DNA of 64,000 nt from Chryseobacterium gwangjuense. Lineage in GTDB: Bacteria > Bacteroidota > Bacteroidia > Flavobacteriales > Weeksellaceae. Every line of letters starts with the position of its first letter. Within the stretch, counting starts at the first letter, position 1. The position numbers and the translations under genes are program-made. Of this stretch, positions 44,829-52,987 are shown in pieces. The stretch covers positions 1 through 64,000 of the forward strand of contig NZ_JAJTNP010000007.1 in the NCBI RefSeq assembly GCF_021311115.1, given 5' to 3'. The notes beneath the pieces were generated by a model that made no database searches, was not told where the DNA came from, and saw only the letters and a program-made list of their open reading frames with translations.

Positions 44829-45629
44829 TTATTTTCCTTTATAATTAGGTTTTCTTTTTTCTAAAAAGGCACTTACACCTTCTTTAAAATCTTCTGTTTC
44901 TGCAGCTTCCTGCTGTAAATCTCCTTCCAGCTCCAATTGCTCTTTCAATGTATTATTATAAGACGCAGCGAAAGCTTTTTTAGTTAATTTAATAGCTGCA
45001 GTCGGCATATTTGACATTTTCTCAAGGATTCCCATTGATTTCGGAGCAAATTCTTCTTCGTTGAAAACTTCTGCAACCAAACCGTAAGATTTTGCTTCTT
45101 CAGCAGAAAGTTTTTTACCTGTAAATGCTAAGTAATTTGCCAATTGTCTTCCTAATAATTTTGGTAAGAAATACGTTCCGCCCGTATCAGGAATTAAACC
45201 AATATTTGAAAATGCTTGGGCAAAATATGATTTATCGACTGCTAAAACAAAGTCAGAAATTAATGCTAACATTGCTCCGGCTCCTACTGCAGGACCGTTT
45301 ACCAATGCTACCACAGGTTTTTTGCAACGTGTAATTTCTTTAACCAGAGGATTGTAATAGTCTACCACAATTTTTCTGATAATGTCATTATCATGATGTT
45401 CATTCCCTTGTACAAAAGCATCATCCAAATTTTGACCGGAGCAGAAAGCTCTTCCTCTTCCTGAAATTGCCACACATCTTACCATTTCATCTTCGCTACA
45501 ATCTTTAATAAAATCTTTTAGATCTGATAAAGAAGGTTTTGTAAGTGCGTTCATAGTTTCCGGCTGATTGAGATAAGCAATTTTAAGTTTTCCGTCAAAA
45601 TGCGTTTCAATGTCAATTTGTGTATACAT
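44829..45629 (-). CDS. paaG: 1,2-epoxyphenylacetyl-CoA isomerase PaaG
   Basis: A crotonase-family protein of 266 residues that converts ring-1,2-epoxyphenylacetyl-CoA to the oxepin. The oxyanion-hole segments FCSGQNLDD and NGPAVGAGAMLAL and the isomerase block IGLIPDTGGTYFLPKLLG fit PaaG. It may also carry the hydratase step usually given to PaaF, as no second crotonase gene is in the cluster. Confidence 0.87.
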   Translation of the reverse strand: MYTQIDIETHFDGKLKIAYLNQPETMNALTKPSLSDLKDFIKDCSEDEMVRCVAISGRGRAFCSGQNLDDAFVQGNEHHDNDIIRKIVVDYYNPLVKEITRCKKPVVALVNGPAVGAGAMLALISDFVLAVDKSYFAQAFSNIGLIPDTGGTYFLPKLLGRQLANYLAFTGKKLSAEEAKSYGLVAEVFNEEEFAPKSMGILEKMSNMPTAAIKLTKKAFAASYNNTLKEQLELEGDLQQEAAETEDFKEGVSAFLEKRKPNYKGK

Positions 45630-45690
45630 ATATTATACTGGTTATTAATAGGTTAATATTAAAATGATTGTTTTATAAAGTTAATCATTT

Positions 45691-46155
45691 TTAATGACAT
45701 TTAAAATAGTCAAAAGGCTCTAAACAATCTAAACATTGATAAGACGCCTTACACAGTGTAGATCCAAATCTACTGATCTGTTTCGTATGTTCAGAACCAC
45801 AACGAGGGCATTTTTTCGGTTTCCCGATATGATGCTCATCTGCTCCTTTTTCGGGAGGGGTAATTCCGTAAACACGAAGTTTTTCTCTCGCTTCATCCGT
45901 CAACCAGTCTGTTGTCCAAATCGGAAACATTTTGGTGACTACTTTCGCTTCCCAACCGTTTTCTTTCATAATCTTTATGATGTCTTCCTCAATGGTAAAC
46001 ATAGCGGGACAGGCAGAATAAGTAGGCGTAATCGTTACTTCACAAGAATTCTCGCTCGTAACTTTTGCTTCTCTTACAATGCCTAATTCCACAATATTGA
46101 TTACCGGAATTTCCGGGTCGGGAACTAATTCTAATATTTCTAAAGGATTTTTCAA
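45691..46155 (-). CDS. paaD: phenylacetyl-CoA epoxidase maturation protein PaaD
   Basis: A 154-residue protein with an N-terminal MIP18-type domain (DPEIPVINIVELGIV, TYSACPA) and a C-terminal zinc ribbon (CPRCGSEHTKQISRFGSTLC ... CLDC). PaaD is needed for metal-centre assembly in the PaaABCE oxygenase. Confidence 0.92.
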   Translation of the reverse strand: MKNPLEILELVPDPEIPVINIVELGIVREAKVTSENSCEVTITPTYSACPAMFTIEEDIIKIMKENGWEAKVVTKMFPIWTTDWLTDEAREKLRVYGITPPEKGADEHHIGKPKKCPRCGSEHTKQISRFGSTLCKASYQCLDCLEPFDYFKCH

Positions 46156-46177
46156 TCTTTTTATCTGAAATTTTTTA

Positions 46178-46255
46178 GTCTAACGCAAAATGCGCTAAGA
46201 TTTTTTGACCGCTAACTGCTTTTAAGTTCGCAAAGGCGTTTCACTCAGCTAAGTC
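46178..46255. repeat. spacer repeat, family C (AACGCAAA/GCAAAGGCG type)
   Basis: AACGCAAAATGCGCTAAGAT at the left and AAGTTCGCAAAGGCGTTTCA at the right. It resembles the dispersed AACGCAAAGGCGCAAAG intergenic repeats I associate with flavobacteria. It lies between paaC and paaD. Confidence 0.45.
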
Positions 46256-46268
46256 AATAAAGTATAAA

Positions 46269-47018
46269 TTACCAAGTACAACCAGGATATGCTCTCTGCA
46301 TATATTGTAACTCACAAAGAATATATCCAAAATATTCTGTGTGGTATCCCGTTCTTGATTTTGGCTGCATGAAAGGATTTGTAGGATATTCTAATTTGAA
46401 ATCCGCAAAATCTTTCTGTGTAATTGCTAAAAACTCTTCATAAAGCACATCTGCATTTGGAGCGATATTTAAAGCTATCAAATCATCTTCTCCTTCTGTT
46501 TTTGCGAATAAACCTTTTGTATATTCCCAAATATCTTCAATCGCTTTTACCAAACGAACTTTACTCTCCTCTGTTCCCTGAGCGAAAATTTTCATCCAAG
46601 ATGCAGCGTGAGTATAATGATATCTTACTTCTTTCAAAGATTTTTGAGCAATCGCCGAAAGTTCTTCGTTTGCAGAGTTTGACAATGCTTCATACATCAA
46701 TTTCTGATACGTCGCAAAAACATACACTTTTAAAATCGTCTGAGCATAATCTTCATTCGGAAGCTCTGTCCAGTGTGCATTTAAGTATTCGTGTTCGTAT
46801 CTTAAAAATGCTAAATCGTCTTCACTTTTTCCGTTATCAATCACTCTTGAGGCGTAAACGTAAAAGTTATTCGCCTGACCAAGCTCATCCAAAGCTATGT
46901 TTGTTAATGCAATATCTTCCTCCAGATAAGGACCTTCACCGCACCACGCAGACAAACGCTGTCCCATAATGAAACTGTCGTCTGCAAGTTTTAATAAATA
47001 ATTATATAATGGGTTCAT
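46269..47018 (-). CDS. paaC: phenylacetyl-CoA epoxidase subunit PaaC
   Basis: The 249-residue structural subunit of the multicomponent epoxidase, with a ferritin-like helical fold but without the complete di-iron ligand set of PaaA. The N-terminal LADDSFIMGQRLSAWCGEGP and the C-terminal MQRAYPGCTW are typical. Confidence 0.94.
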   Translation of the reverse strand: MNPLYNYLLKLADDSFIMGQRLSAWCGEGPYLEEDIALTNIALDELGQANNFYVYASRVIDNGKSEDDLAFLRYEHEYLNAHWTELPNEDYAQTILKVYVFATYQKLMYEALSNSANEELSAIAQKSLKEVRYHYTHAASWMKIFAQGTEESKVRLVKAIEDIWEYTKGLFAKTEGEDDLIALNIAPNADVLYEEFLAITQKDFADFKLEYPTNPFMQPKSRTGYHTEYFGYILCELQYMQRAYPGCTW

Positions 47019-47030
47019 TGTTTAATTTTT

Positions 47031-47086
47031 TGTAAAATGTAAAAAGTCAGATGTACAATGTACTTTTTACAGCTGACATTTTACAG
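47031..47086. repeat. palindromic spacer repeat, family D copy 1
   Basis: TGTAAAATGT (47031-47040) pairs with ACATTTTACA (47077-47086) and GTAAAAAGT (47039-47047) with ACTTTTTAC (47062-47070). It shares TGTAAAATGTAAAAAGT with the repeat at 48951. It fills the gap between paaB and paaC. Confidence 0.65.
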
Positions 47087-47090
47087 AAGA

Positions 47091-47372
47091 TTACATATTT
47101 TTTACATCGTTTGGAATCTCGTAGAAAGTAGGATGACGATATAGTTTGTCATCAGCAGGATCGAAGAATGCTTCTTTATCCACCCCTTCCGAAGTCACAA
47201 TATATTTACTCGGAACTACCCAAACTGAAGTCCCTTCTTTTCTTCTTGTATAAACGTCTCTTGCATTTTGCAAAGCCATTTCTGCTGTTGGTGCCTGTAC
47301 AATTCCAACGTGTTTGTGAGATAATCCCGGTTTAGTCTGAATAAACACTTCCCACATATCTAATTGACTCAT
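47091..47372 (-). CDS. paaB: phenylacetyl-CoA epoxidase subunit PaaB
   Basis: A 93-residue small subunit that bridges PaaA-PaaC pairs in the epoxidase. MWEVFIQTKPGLSHKHVGIV, NARDVYTRRKEG and SVWVVPS are family signatures. Confidence 0.94.
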   Translation of the reverse strand: MSQLDMWEVFIQTKPGLSHKHVGIVQAPTAEMALQNARDVYTRRKEGTSVWVVPSKYIVTSEGVDKEAFFDPADDKLYRHPTFYEIPNDVKNM

Positions 47373-47390
47373 TATCTATTTTTTATTTTT

Positions 47391-47993
47391 TTAATTTAAT
47401 TTGATGTTGAAATTATCTTCAACATATTTTAAAATTTTAACGAAGCCTTCATATTCATCAATTCCTGGATAATTATTCAAATAACTTTGAGGATTAGAAT
47501 AATGAAATTCGTTTTTTCTTGTATCTGATTGATATTTCACTAAAAAATCTACCCCATCCAAAACACTCTTTTCTGTCGACATTATAACATATTCTTTTTC
47601 ATCTTCGTCAAAAACCACCTTATTTGTTGATTTCTTGTATTGAAAAAGCTCTTCTTTTGGAAGATATTCAATATTTAATGCTTCTAGATTTAAAAAGACT
47701 TGTTCTAATGGTATTTTAGACTCAAGTTTAGTAACAATAGGAGAAATTATTTGAAATTCATCTTCGTTTATTTTTTTTGGTAAAAACCATTGTATTAGTT
47801 CGGCATTCCATTTTCTATTTTCACTAAGATAAATTCTAAAAACTTTTCCGTTGTTAGAAATTCCATTGCCTCTATAAATTCTTATTTCTTTTTCATTATC
47901 AATATTATCAGGAATATTCATTAACTTTCTCAATTCTTGTGATTTTAAAAGAGAAATACTGAGAAGAAATAATATTTGAAATAAGACTTTCAC
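47391..47993 (-). CDS. exported protein between paaA and paaB, unknown
   Basis: A 200-residue protein with a signal peptide (MKVLFQILFLLSISLLKSQ). The mature part is rich in Asn, Glu, Lys and Tyr and I recognise no family. Its codon composition is visibly more AT-rich than the paa genes around it. It separates paaA from paaB, subunits of one enzyme that normally lie side by side, with gaps of only 7 and 18 bases, so it should be cotranscribed. Confidence 0.65.
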   Translation of the reverse strand: MKVLFQILFLLSISLLKSQELRKLMNIPDNIDNEKEIRIYRGNGISNNGKVFRIYLSENRKWNAELIQWFLPKKINEDEFQIISPIVTKLESKIPLEQVFLNLEALNIEYLPKEELFQYKKSTNKVVFDEDEKEYVIMSTEKSVLDGVDFLVKYQSDTRKNEFHYSNPQSYLNNYPGIDEYEGFVKILKYVEDNFNIKLN

Positions 47994-48000
47994 AGATTTT

Positions 48001-48939
48001 TTAGTTTACTTTTTCGTTCTGTTTTTCTGCAAATGCCGCCGCCGCTTCTTTTACCCAAGAGTTTTCCCTTTGAGCTTTTCTCTTGGTTTCGATACGCTTT
48101 TTATTAGCAGGTCCGTTTCCTTTTAAGATTTCCATGAATTCATCCCAAGGAAGTTCCCCGAAATCGTAGTGTTGTCTCTCCTCATTCCATTTCAGATCTT
48201 TATCCGGAATCGTTAGTCCTAAGAATTCAGCCTGAGAAACGGTAACATCAATAAATCTCTGACGAAGATTATCATTACTTTCTCTTTTTACTCTGTAATT
48301 CATTGAAATTTTAGAGTTTGGAGAACTGTCATCATTCGGACCAAACATCATTAAAGCCGGCCACCAGAAACGGTTTAACGAAGCCTGAGCCATTTCTTTC
48401 TGCTGTTTTGTACCACGGCAAAGTGCCATCAAAATTTCATAACCCTGTCTTTGGTGGAAAGATTCTTCTTTACAGATTTTCACCATCGCTCTTGAATAAG
48501 GACCATAAGAATTCCCCATCAACATTACCTGGTTCATGATCGCAGCACCATCAACCAACCAGCCGATCGCACCGATATCTGCCCAACTTAATGTCGGATA
48601 GTTGAAAATACTTGAATATTTTGCTTTTCCTTCCAACATATCGTCGTAAGTAGCATCTCTGTCAGCCCTGATTGTTCCGTTTCCTAAAGTTTCTGTTGCA
48701 GAATAAAGGTATAAACCATGACCCGCTTCATCCTGAACTTTAGCCAAAAGAGCCATTTTTCTTCTCAATGAAGGAGCTCTTGAAATCCAATTGGCTTCCG
48801 GCAACATTCCTACAATTTCAGAATGTGCGTGCTGTGAAATCTGACGAACCAGCAATTTTCTGTAATCATCCGGCATTACATCTTTTGGTTCTACTTTATT
48901 TTCGTCGTGTACGTATTGTACAAATTTTTCTAAATCCAT
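48001..48939 (-). CDS. paaA: phenylacetyl-CoA epoxidase catalytic subunit PaaA
   Basis: The di-iron subunit that epoxidises the ring of phenylacetyl-CoA. In 312 residues the metal ligands lie in [12 protein letters not shown] and [12 protein letters not shown] within a ferritin-like helical bundle. The C terminus is Lys/Arg-rich. paaE precedes it after a spacer repeat. Confidence 0.95.
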   Translation of the reverse strand: MDLEKFVQYVHDENKVEPKDVMPDDYRKLLVRQISQHAHSEIVGMLPEANWISRAPSLRRKMALLAKVQDEAGHGLYLYSATETLGNGTIRADRDATYDDMLEGKAKYSSIFNYPTLSWADIGAIGWLVDGAAIMNQVMLMGNSYGPYSRAMVKICKEESFHQRQGYEILMALCRGTKQQKEMAQASLNRFWWPALMMFGPNDDSSPNSKISMNYRVKRESNDNLRQRFIDVTVSQAEFLGLTIPDKDLKWNEERQHYDFGELPWDEFMEILKGNGPANKKRIETKRKAQRENSWVKEAAAAFAEKQNEKVN

Positions 48940-48950
48940 TTTCTTGTCTT

Positions 48951-49003
48951 TTGTAAAATGTAAAAAGTATTTATGTATTCATGAATACGTTTTACATTAA
49001 ATC
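48951..49003. repeat. palindromic spacer repeat, family D copy 2
   Basis: AATGTAAAAAGTAT (48957-48970) is mirrored by ATACGTTTTACATT (48985-48998) with one mismatch, around TTATGTATTCATGA. It shares TGTAAAATGTAAAAAGT with 47031-47047. It lies between paaE and paaA. Confidence 0.65.
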
Positions 49004-49014
49004 GTTAATACAAT

Positions 49015-50100
49015 TTAAACATCATAATTAAGCATCACCACATTCGTTGTCGGGTGACATTGGCAAGTAAGAACATAACCTCTGGCTACTTCTTCTTCGG
49101 TAAGCGCATAGTTTTTCTCCATGAAAACTTCTCCTTCTAAAACCTCCGCTTTACACGTACAACAAACTCCTCCTTTACATGCAAAAGGCACAGGAAGATT
49201 GTCTTTCAATGCTTTATCTAAGATACTCTCTTTTTTGGAATTCAGGTGGAACGAATATTCATCATCATCGATAATCACCGTTACCATACTTTCAATATTG
49301 GCAATGGCCTTGAATTCATCACTCATTTCCTCCGTATTTTCTTCGTCAGGAGCAGTGAAATATTCAAATAAAACCTGAATTGCAGGTACTTTTTTATCTT
49401 TCTTTAAATAATCTGCGATCCCTTTGATCATTTCTGAAGGTCCACAAATGAAAAATGTAGATTCTTTAACATCGATATCTGCATATCTTTCAAACAGCTG
49501 ATCTAATTTTTCAGGAGAAATTCTTCCTTCAAAAATAGGGTCTTCGTGCTGCTCGCGGCTTACTAAATAAACAACTTTCAGTCTTCCGTTGAACTGCTCC
49601 ACCAATTTATCGATCTCAGCCTTTTTCATCACATGATTCATGCTTCTGTTGCTGTAGAACAAATAAGCATTAGAATTAGGTTCCTGGTAAAGACTTTCCT
49701 TAATATTTGACAATACCGGAGAGATTCCGCTTCCTGCAGCCAAACCAACATACGTTTTCACGTTTGTTGGATGGTAAGAAGTATTGAAACCACCCATTGG
49801 AGGCATTACTTCAAGAACTTCATCCATGTGAAGATGTTCGTTGAAATAGCCTGAAACTTTTCCGTTTTCCAATAATTTCACCAATACTTCCAACGTATTG
49901 CTTTTTTCACTCGGAGCATTACAGATCGAATAAGAACGTCTTTCTTCGTTCCCGTCGATCATCATTCGGAAATTAAGATACTGCCCCTGCTTGAACCTGA
50001 ATTTATCTTTCAGTTCTTCAGGAATTTCTACCGCTACGTTTACCGCATCGGAAGTATCTTTCTGAACCTTCACGGTTTTAAGTTTATAAAATGAATTCAT
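49015..50100 (-). CDS. paaE: phenylacetyl-CoA epoxidase reductase PaaE
   Basis: The 361-residue reductase passes electrons from NADPH to PaaA. It has an FAD domain (RRSYSICN), an NAD(P) domain (VGLAAGSGISP, FFICGPSEMI) and a C-terminal plant-type [2Fe-2S] domain with C-x4-C-x2-C in CKGGVCCTC and a final cysteine in LTCQC. Its ATG overlaps the paaK stop by one base (TAATG). Confidence 0.94.
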   Translation of the reverse strand: MNSFYKLKTVKVQKDTSDAVNVAVEIPEELKDKFRFKQGQYLNFRMMIDGNEERRSYSICNAPSEKSNTLEVLVKLLENGKVSGYFNEHLHMDEVLEVMPPMGGFNTSYHPTNVKTYVGLAAGSGISPVLSNIKESLYQEPNSNAYLFYSNRSMNHVMKKAEIDKLVEQFNGRLKVVYLVSREQHEDPIFEGRISPEKLDQLFERYADIDVKESTFFICGPSEMIKGIADYLKKDKKVPAIQVLFEYFTAPDEENTEEMSDEFKAIANIESMVTVIIDDDEYSFHLNSKKESILDKALKDNLPVPFACKGGVCCTCKAEVLEGEVFMEKNYALTEEEVARGYVLTCQCHPTTNVVMLNYDV

Positions 50101-51416
50101 TATTTTTTAAGTATTCTATTAATTTTTCCACCTTCGCACTTTGGCAGGCTGTCCTGAGCATGAATTTTTACTTTCGTAGTAATCCCTACTCTCTTTTTAA
50201 TTTCGTTTTCTATGTTTTTTCCAAAGTTCCCGACAAAAATAACATAATCATCGGTATTAATTTCAAGTTTTTGTGCTTTTACAAAATCATCATCAATTTC
50301 CAGATCAATATCCAACGCCACACACATTTGTTCTTTTTCAATCGGTGTTAAATAATAATTCGGAACCACTCCTTCTACATGTGAAAATGCTTCTTCAATC
50401 TGACTCGGATATACATTTACCCCTCTTACAATCAGCATATCATCAGCTCTTCCGAGAATAGGTTTCATTTTAACCATTGTTCTCTTACCGGTTTCATCAT
50501 AATAAAGACTTGTAATATCGTTCGTCCAATAACGTAAAAGCGGCATTGCCTTCTTCGTTAAAGTCGTAATAACTAAAACGCCTTCTTCACCAAATGGAAC
50601 AGGTTCTTTAGTAATTGGATCTAAAATTTCAGGATAAAAGTGATCTTCCCAAATATAAGATCCTCCTTTCTCTTCAAAATCCTCCATAGAAACTCCGGGA
50701 CCGATAATTTCGCTCAACCCATAAATATTAGTTGCATGAACACCTAATCTTTCCTCAATATGATGTCTGATAATCTCCGTCCATGGCTCAGAACCTAGGA
50801 CAGCATATTTCAAACTGATCTCATCTGCAGAAATTCCACGATTAGCAAATTCATCAGCAATCGTTAAAGCATAAGAAGGTGAGCAACAGATAACTTCAGG
50901 TTTAAAATCCATAATTAAATCCACCTGTCTTGTCGTCATTCCTCCCGAAATCGGAAGAACGCTCATTCCTAATTTCTCCGCTCCGTAGTGAAGTCCAAGT
51001 CCGCCTGTAAAAATTCCATATCCGTAAGCGTTATGCAACTGCATTCCCGGTTTTGCTCCGGCTGCATTCAAAGATCTTGCTACTACTTCGCTGAATAAAT
51101 CAACATCTTCTTTTGTATATCCTACAACCGTCGGTTTTCCTGTTGTTCCACTTGAACAGTGAATTCTCTGCAGTTCATTTTTTGGAACGGTAAATAACCC
51201 AAACGGATAATTATCTCTTAAATCCTGTTTGTAAGTAATCGGAAGTTTCGTAATATCTTCAATCGACCTGACATCCTGCGGAGATATTCCCAATTCATTA
51301 AATTTTCCTTTATAAAATTCCGACGTCTCTCCAAGATAGTCCACCAAATCAGCCAATCGCTCAGATTGAAGCTGTCTCAATTGGTCGAGCTTTAAATATT
51401 CAACTGAAAAATCCAT
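50100..51416 (-). CDS. paaK: phenylacetate-CoA ligase
   Basis: It activates phenylacetate to phenylacetyl-CoA with ATP and is the first enzyme and first gene of the cluster. In 438 residues it shows the P-loop-like HCSSGTTGKPTVVGYT, YGLSEIIGPGV and the C-terminal ANL-type domain with GRADDMLIVRGVNVYPSQIE. The regulated promoter lies immediately upstream. Confidence 0.95.
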   Translation of the reverse strand: MDFSVEYLKLDQLRQLQSERLADLVDYLGETSEFYKGKFNELGISPQDVRSIEDITKLPITYKQDLRDNYPFGLFTVPKNELQRIHCSSGTTGKPTVVGYTKEDVDLFSEVVARSLNAAGAKPGMQLHNAYGYGIFTGGLGLHYGAEKLGMSVLPISGGMTTRQVDLIMDFKPEVICCSPSYALTIADEFANRGISADEISLKYAVLGSEPWTEIIRHHIEERLGVHATNIYGLSEIIGPGVSMEDFEEKGGSYIWEDHFYPEILDPITKEPVPFGEEGVLVITTLTKKAMPLLRYWTNDITSLYYDETGKRTMVKMKPILGRADDMLIVRGVNVYPSQIEEAFSHVEGVVPNYYLTPIEKEQMCVALDIDLEIDDDFVKAQKLEINTDDYVIFVGNFGKNIENEIKKRVGITTKVKIHAQDSLPKCEGGKINRILKK

Positions 51417-51429
51417 ATCAATAAACTAA

Positions 51430-51443
51430 CTAACATTTGTTAG
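51430..51443. promoter_or_regulatory. palindromic operator before paaK
   Basis: CTAACATTTGTTAG, arms CTAAC and GTTAG, 13 bases upstream of the paaK start and at the predicted transcription start. Its shape fits a TetR-family site, and it resembles the CNAAC...GTTNG pattern I recall for PaaR regulators. The TetR gene is just upstream. Confidence 0.55.
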
Positions 51444-51446
51444 GTG

Positions 51447-51477
51447 TAAATTTAATAAGATTTTACAAGGTGACAAA
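51447..51477 (-). promoter_or_regulatory. paa promoter
   Basis: On the minus strand TTTG at 51477-51474, 19 bases, TAAATTTA at 51454-51447, one base off the -7 consensus. Transcription would begin near 51440, inside the palindrome. Confidence 0.5.
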
Positions 51478-51566
51478 ATTTTTATGATTTTTATCACATT
51501 TTGAATGATTCTAAATAATTGAGACTAAGGTTAAGTTCGAGATTAAGACCGATTTTACGTTGATTC

Positions 51567-51644
51567 CCATTCAGAACAAAGCGAAAGCATAGTAAAGAAT
51601 TTACCATATTAAGGCTAATAGATTTCTCCTTTGTCGAAATGACA
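51567..51644. repeat. dispersed repeat with TCATTC-type ends, copy 1
   Basis: CCCATTCAGAACAAAGCGAA at the left and CTCCTTTGTCGAAATGACA at the right; the ends are roughly complementary. Confidence 0.5.
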
Positions 51645-51674
51645 GCTTGAAACACAATAACTATTCACAAAGAT

Positions 51675-51749
51675 TGTCATTCAGAGCGGAACGCAGTGGA
51701 GCGTGGAATCTAAGATTATTATAATCGCCGAGATTCCTACGGAATGACA
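51675..51749. repeat. dispersed repeat with TGTCATTC/GAATGACA ends, copy 2
   Basis: TGTCATTCAGAGCGGAACGC at the left and GAGATTCCTACGGAATGACA at the right, forming a long imperfect hairpin with GGAATCT/AGATTCC pairing. Confidence 0.6.
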
Positions 51750-51795
51750 ACTAACTGTTTATAGATCGTTAAATTATATGTAATTAAATAATCAT

Positions 51796-51821
51796 GAGAT
51801 TCTTCCTTCGTCAGAGTGACA
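51796..51821. repeat. dispersed repeat, partial copy 3
   Basis: GAGATTCTTCCTTCGTCAGA followed by GTGACA is the right half of the same family. With copies 1 and 2 it occupies most of the 413-base gap between paaK and the TetR gene. Confidence 0.5.
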
Positions 51822-51829
51822 AAAAATAT

Positions 51830-52408
51830 TTACTTCTTCTGATTTCCTAAAAGCCCAAAAAGAACTTTATCTCTGATTTCATCAGTAATTTCAGAACCTG
51901 ATTCAATATTTCTTTTGAACCAGAAATACGAATTATTTAAGGTATGAAGAATAAATCTTGTTGTAAAAGCCGGAGATTTCAGTTCCCAGTTTTCAGCGTT
52001 GTAAATTTCAGAAATCAATTCTTCAACTTCCTGCTGATAGTTTTTTCTTAGCTCTACAAATTCGGGAAGCTTTTCTTCCAAATGTTTCCATTCGTTGGAG
52101 TAAATATGGGTAACATCACGGTTTTTTAGTACTACCGATAAATGTTTATCAATAAAAAGATTGAGTTTTTCCTTAGGTGAAATGTCGGTGTTTTTCACAT
52201 CCTGAAGTTCATCGAAAAATTCCTGCGCAATACCAAAACAAATCCATTCCAGAATTTCTTCCTTTGAACGGATATGCGCATATAAAGATGCCGCCTTAAT
52301 GTTGAGTTTTGTTGCCAAATCCCTCACAGAGCTGCCCATATATCCTTTCTCTTTGAAAAGTTCTACAGCAACATCTAAAATTTTCCTTTGTTTTTCTTTT
52401 AACTCCAT
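51830..52408 (-). CDS. TetR/AcrR family regulator of the paa cluster
   Basis: A 192-residue TetR-type repressor. The helix-turn-helix is at about 10-55 (KILDVAVELFKEKGYMGSSV, LATKLNIKAASLYAHIRSKE), followed by a helical ligand domain. Position directly upstream of paaK and the palindrome at 51430 make it the likely PaaR, which would release DNA on binding phenylacetyl-CoA. TACTTTTG at 52426-52419 is a candidate -7 element of its own gene. The target is inferred from location. Confidence 0.85.
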   Translation of the reverse strand: MELKEKQRKILDVAVELFKEKGYMGSSVRDLATKLNIKAASLYAHIRSKEEILEWICFGIAQEFFDELQDVKNTDISPKEKLNLFIDKHLSVVLKNRDVTHIYSNEWKHLEEKLPEFVELRKNYQQEVEELISEIYNAENWELKSPAFTTRFILHTLNNSYFWFKRNIESGSEITDEIRDKVLFGLLGNQKK

Positions 52409-52560
52409 CTGATAATCGCAAAAGTAATTATTTTGATTTTAATATTTTGATTTTGAGGGAATGATTTTTTACGATCAATAGGAACGAGGCTTAAGCTCGA
52501 TTATAATATACATATCATTCAATTGACTTTAGCCGAAACTTATTTATGCTACTTTTTAAG

Positions 52561-52618
52561 ACCACCCCGTCAAAAATTCTTTGAATTTTTGACACCTCTC
52601 CAAAGGAGGGGAATTTTG
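52561..52618. repeat. dispersed repeat ACCACCCCGTC...GGAGGGGAATTTT
   Basis: It contains two hairpins: GTCAAAAATTC with GAATTTTTGAC, and CCTCTCC/GGAGGGG-type pairing around AAA. It resembles repeats I recall as common between genes in flavobacteria. Confidence 0.5.
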
Positions 52619-52730
52619 ATTTAGCTCATAAATATTTAGGCAAATCTCATATAACTTTACTTCTCCTCAGTTTTATGATTGTAGACCCAACTGACTGTTT
52701 TTCCATAATTTTTCATTTAAATCAATTGAA

Positions 52731-52810
52731 TCGGAAATTTTGTCTTTTTCAAATCAACAAAAAAATACATATTTCGGAAATTTTGTCTGTTATTTTTAAA
52801 AAATCAACAA
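52731..52810. repeat. direct repeat upstream of clpB
   Basis: TCGGAAATTTTGTCT occurs at 52731-52745 and again at 52774-52788, each followed after a T/A-rich stretch by AATCAACAA. The 43-base period puts the two copies on nearly the same helix face. Confidence 0.5.
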
Positions 52811-52918
52811 TTGAACACTTTTTGCGATTAAGAAATCAGAATTAAATGATTAAATAAGATTGAAGGCATCAGAAATTAGAAAATCGGATTTAAAAATTAA
52901 CATTTATTTGACTCCTAT

Positions 52919-52962
52919 GGTCTGAAATCTGATGTCTAAAATCTAACACTGAAAACTAAAGA
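52919..52962. repeat. TCTGAAATCTGATGTCTAAA repeat
   Basis: GGTCTGAAATCTGATGTCTA followed by AAATCTAACACTGAAAAC, internally repetitive (TCTGAAATCTGA, TCTAAAATCTAA). It resembles a dispersed flavobacterial spacer repeat and lies just before clpB. Confidence 0.4.
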
Positions 52963-52987
52963 GTAAGAAATCAAAAATAAATACAAT

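Larger units (their letters stand above)
52409..52987. other. gene-free spacer with repeats before clpB
   Basis: No coding sequence is seen. It holds a dispersed repeat (52561-52618), a short direct repeat (52731-52810) and a TCTGAAATCTGA-type repeat (52919-52962). Confidence 0.55.

Noticed and set aside
46424..46969. Plus-strand open frame of 181 codons opposite paaC
   Set aside because: It is the antisense shadow of a well-conserved gene, has Ser/Leu/His-rich composition and no family resemblance.
39655..49003. CRISPR array from the repeated palindromes of the paa cluster
   Set aside because: The copies are kilobases apart, differ in sequence and have genes rather than uniform spacers between them.
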